The notes beneath the pieces were generated by a model. That model had not been told where the DNA came from, did not search any database, and saw only the letters and a program-made list of their open reading frames with translations. Shown one piece after another: positions 63,201 to 64,000 of a DNA stretch of 64,000 bases. Each line of letters opens with the position of its first letter. Within the stretch, counting starts at the first letter, position 1. Position numbers and translations under genes: made by a program. This stretch comes from Tachypleus tridentatus (lineage: Eukaryota > Arthropoda > Merostomata > Xiphosura > Limulidae), in the NCBI RefSeq assembly GCF_004210375.1, contig NC_134834.1:14741857-14805856 (forward strand), read 5' to 3'.

Positions 63201-64000
63201 GTTAGTGGTTTACTGTCTACTGAAAACACTTACCTTTTTCACCATAGTTTTTTTTCACCATAGTATAGTTCTATATTTATGTTGTAATGTTAGTGGTTTA
63301 CTGTCTACTGAAAACACTTACCTTTTTCACCATAGTTTTTATAGTTCTATATTTATGTTGTAATGTTAGTGGTTTACTGTCTACTGAAAACACTTACCTT
63401 TTTCACCATAGTTTATATAGTTCTATATTTATGTTGTAATGTTAGTGGTTTACTGTCTACTGAAAACACTTACCTTTTTCACCATAGTTTTATAGTTCTA
63501 TATTTATGTTGTAATGTTAGTGGTTTACTGTCTACTGAAAACACTTACCTTTTTCACCATAGTTTTTATAGTTCTATATTTATGTTGTAATGTTAGTGGT
63601 TTACTGTCTACTGAAAACACTTACCTTTTTCACCATAGTTTTATAGTTCTATATTTATGTTGTAATGTTAGTGGTTTACTGTCTACTGAAAACACTTACC
63701 TTTTTCACCATAGTTTTTATAGTTCTATATTTATGTTGTAATGTTAGTGGTTTACTGTCTACTGAAAACACTTACCTTTTTCACCATAGTTTTATAGTTC
63801 TATATTTATGTTGTAATGTTAGTGGTTTACTGTCTACTGAAAACACTTACCTTTTTCACCATAGTTTTATAGTTCTATATTTATGTTGTAATGTTAGTGG
63901 TTTACTGTCTACTGAAAACACTTACCTTTTTCACCATAGTTTTTATAGTTCTATATTTATGTTGTAATGTTAGTGGTTTACTGTCTACTGAAAACACTTA

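Larger units (their letters stand above)
28958..64000. repeat. 75/76-bp satellite array, about 460 head-to-tail copies, open at the right edge
   Basis: The monomer reads TTCTATATTTATGTTGTAAT, GTTAGTGGTTTACTGTCTAC, TGAAAACACTTACCTTTTTC, ACCATAGTTTTATAG (75 bases, about 28% G+C by hand count). Nearly all copies are identical apart from two T-run lengths: 4 to 8 T after ACC, and 4 or 5 T before ATAG. Some copies have TTTATATAG at the second site. All copies point the same way. TATAG-TT-CTATA forms a small inverted repeat in each. Such uniformity over 35 kb indicates recent expansion or ongoing homogenisation. The total size is unknown because the array leaves the window. Confidence 0.98.

Noticed and set aside
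28976..63967. Dozens of open frames of 60-190 codons encoding a 25-residue repeat (with LYLCCNVSGLLSTENTYLF)
   Set aside because: The monomer is 75 bp and lacks stops in one frame, so frames appear automatically. They break whenever a 76-bp copy occurs, and the T-run variation is not frame-preserving. No promoter or unique coding sequence is attached. A repetitive secreted or membrane protein is not supported.
28958..64000. Calling the array a centromere or telomere
   Set aside because: No telomeric repeat is present, and sequence alone cannot show centromere identity. The array is recorded only as a satellite of unknown role.

Overview
This is a eukaryotic, metazoan window. It has interrupted genes with GT-AG introns, tRNA-derived SINEs with target-site duplications, and satellite DNA. 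The commonest SINE has a tRNA head, a conserved central domain and a TTGTTTGTTTTGAATTT-type tail (minus-strand reading). I associate it with horseshoe crabs (Xiphosura). That is recollection, so treat 'chelicerate, probably horseshoe crab' as likely but unproven.

One protein-coding gene is supported: a Phox2-type paired-like homeobox gene on the minus strand. Four coding exons (24502-24244, 22460-22234, 7195-6976, 4369-4155) join in frame across three introns of about 1.8, 15.0 and 2.6 kb. They predict a protein of 306 residues with a Phox2-like N-terminus, a Q50 homeodomain (residues 117-176, intron between homeodomain positions 46 and 47), and a serine/proline-rich C-terminus without a polyalanine tract. 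A TATA-like box lies about 60 bp upstream of the start codon. A perfect P3 paired-class homeodomain site lies about 250 bp upstream of it. A second P3 site sits in a base-composition island inside the large intron.

Layout: 1-4106 is 3' flank with SINEs. 4155-24502 is the Phox2 gene; its introns carry at least eleven copies of the main SINE, several copies of other tRNA-like SINE families, a 53-bp satellite block (14239-15320) and a 47-bp minisatellite (18063-18438). 24503-28957 is the upstream flank, with promoter-like sequence, four more main-family SINEs, an (ATATT)n tract and a 31-bp minisatellite. From 28958 to the right edge (35 kb, over half the window) is one head-to-tail array of an AT-rich 75/76-bp satellite, roughly 460 copies. 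It begins 4.4 kb upstream of the Phox2 start and is not closed in this window.

The many apparent reading frames in the array come from a monomer length divisible by three and are not taken as genes. The most unusual observation is that nearly every satellite monomer carries a consensus-quality 5' splice site (AAG|GTAAGT) on the minus strand, the strand that encodes Phox2.
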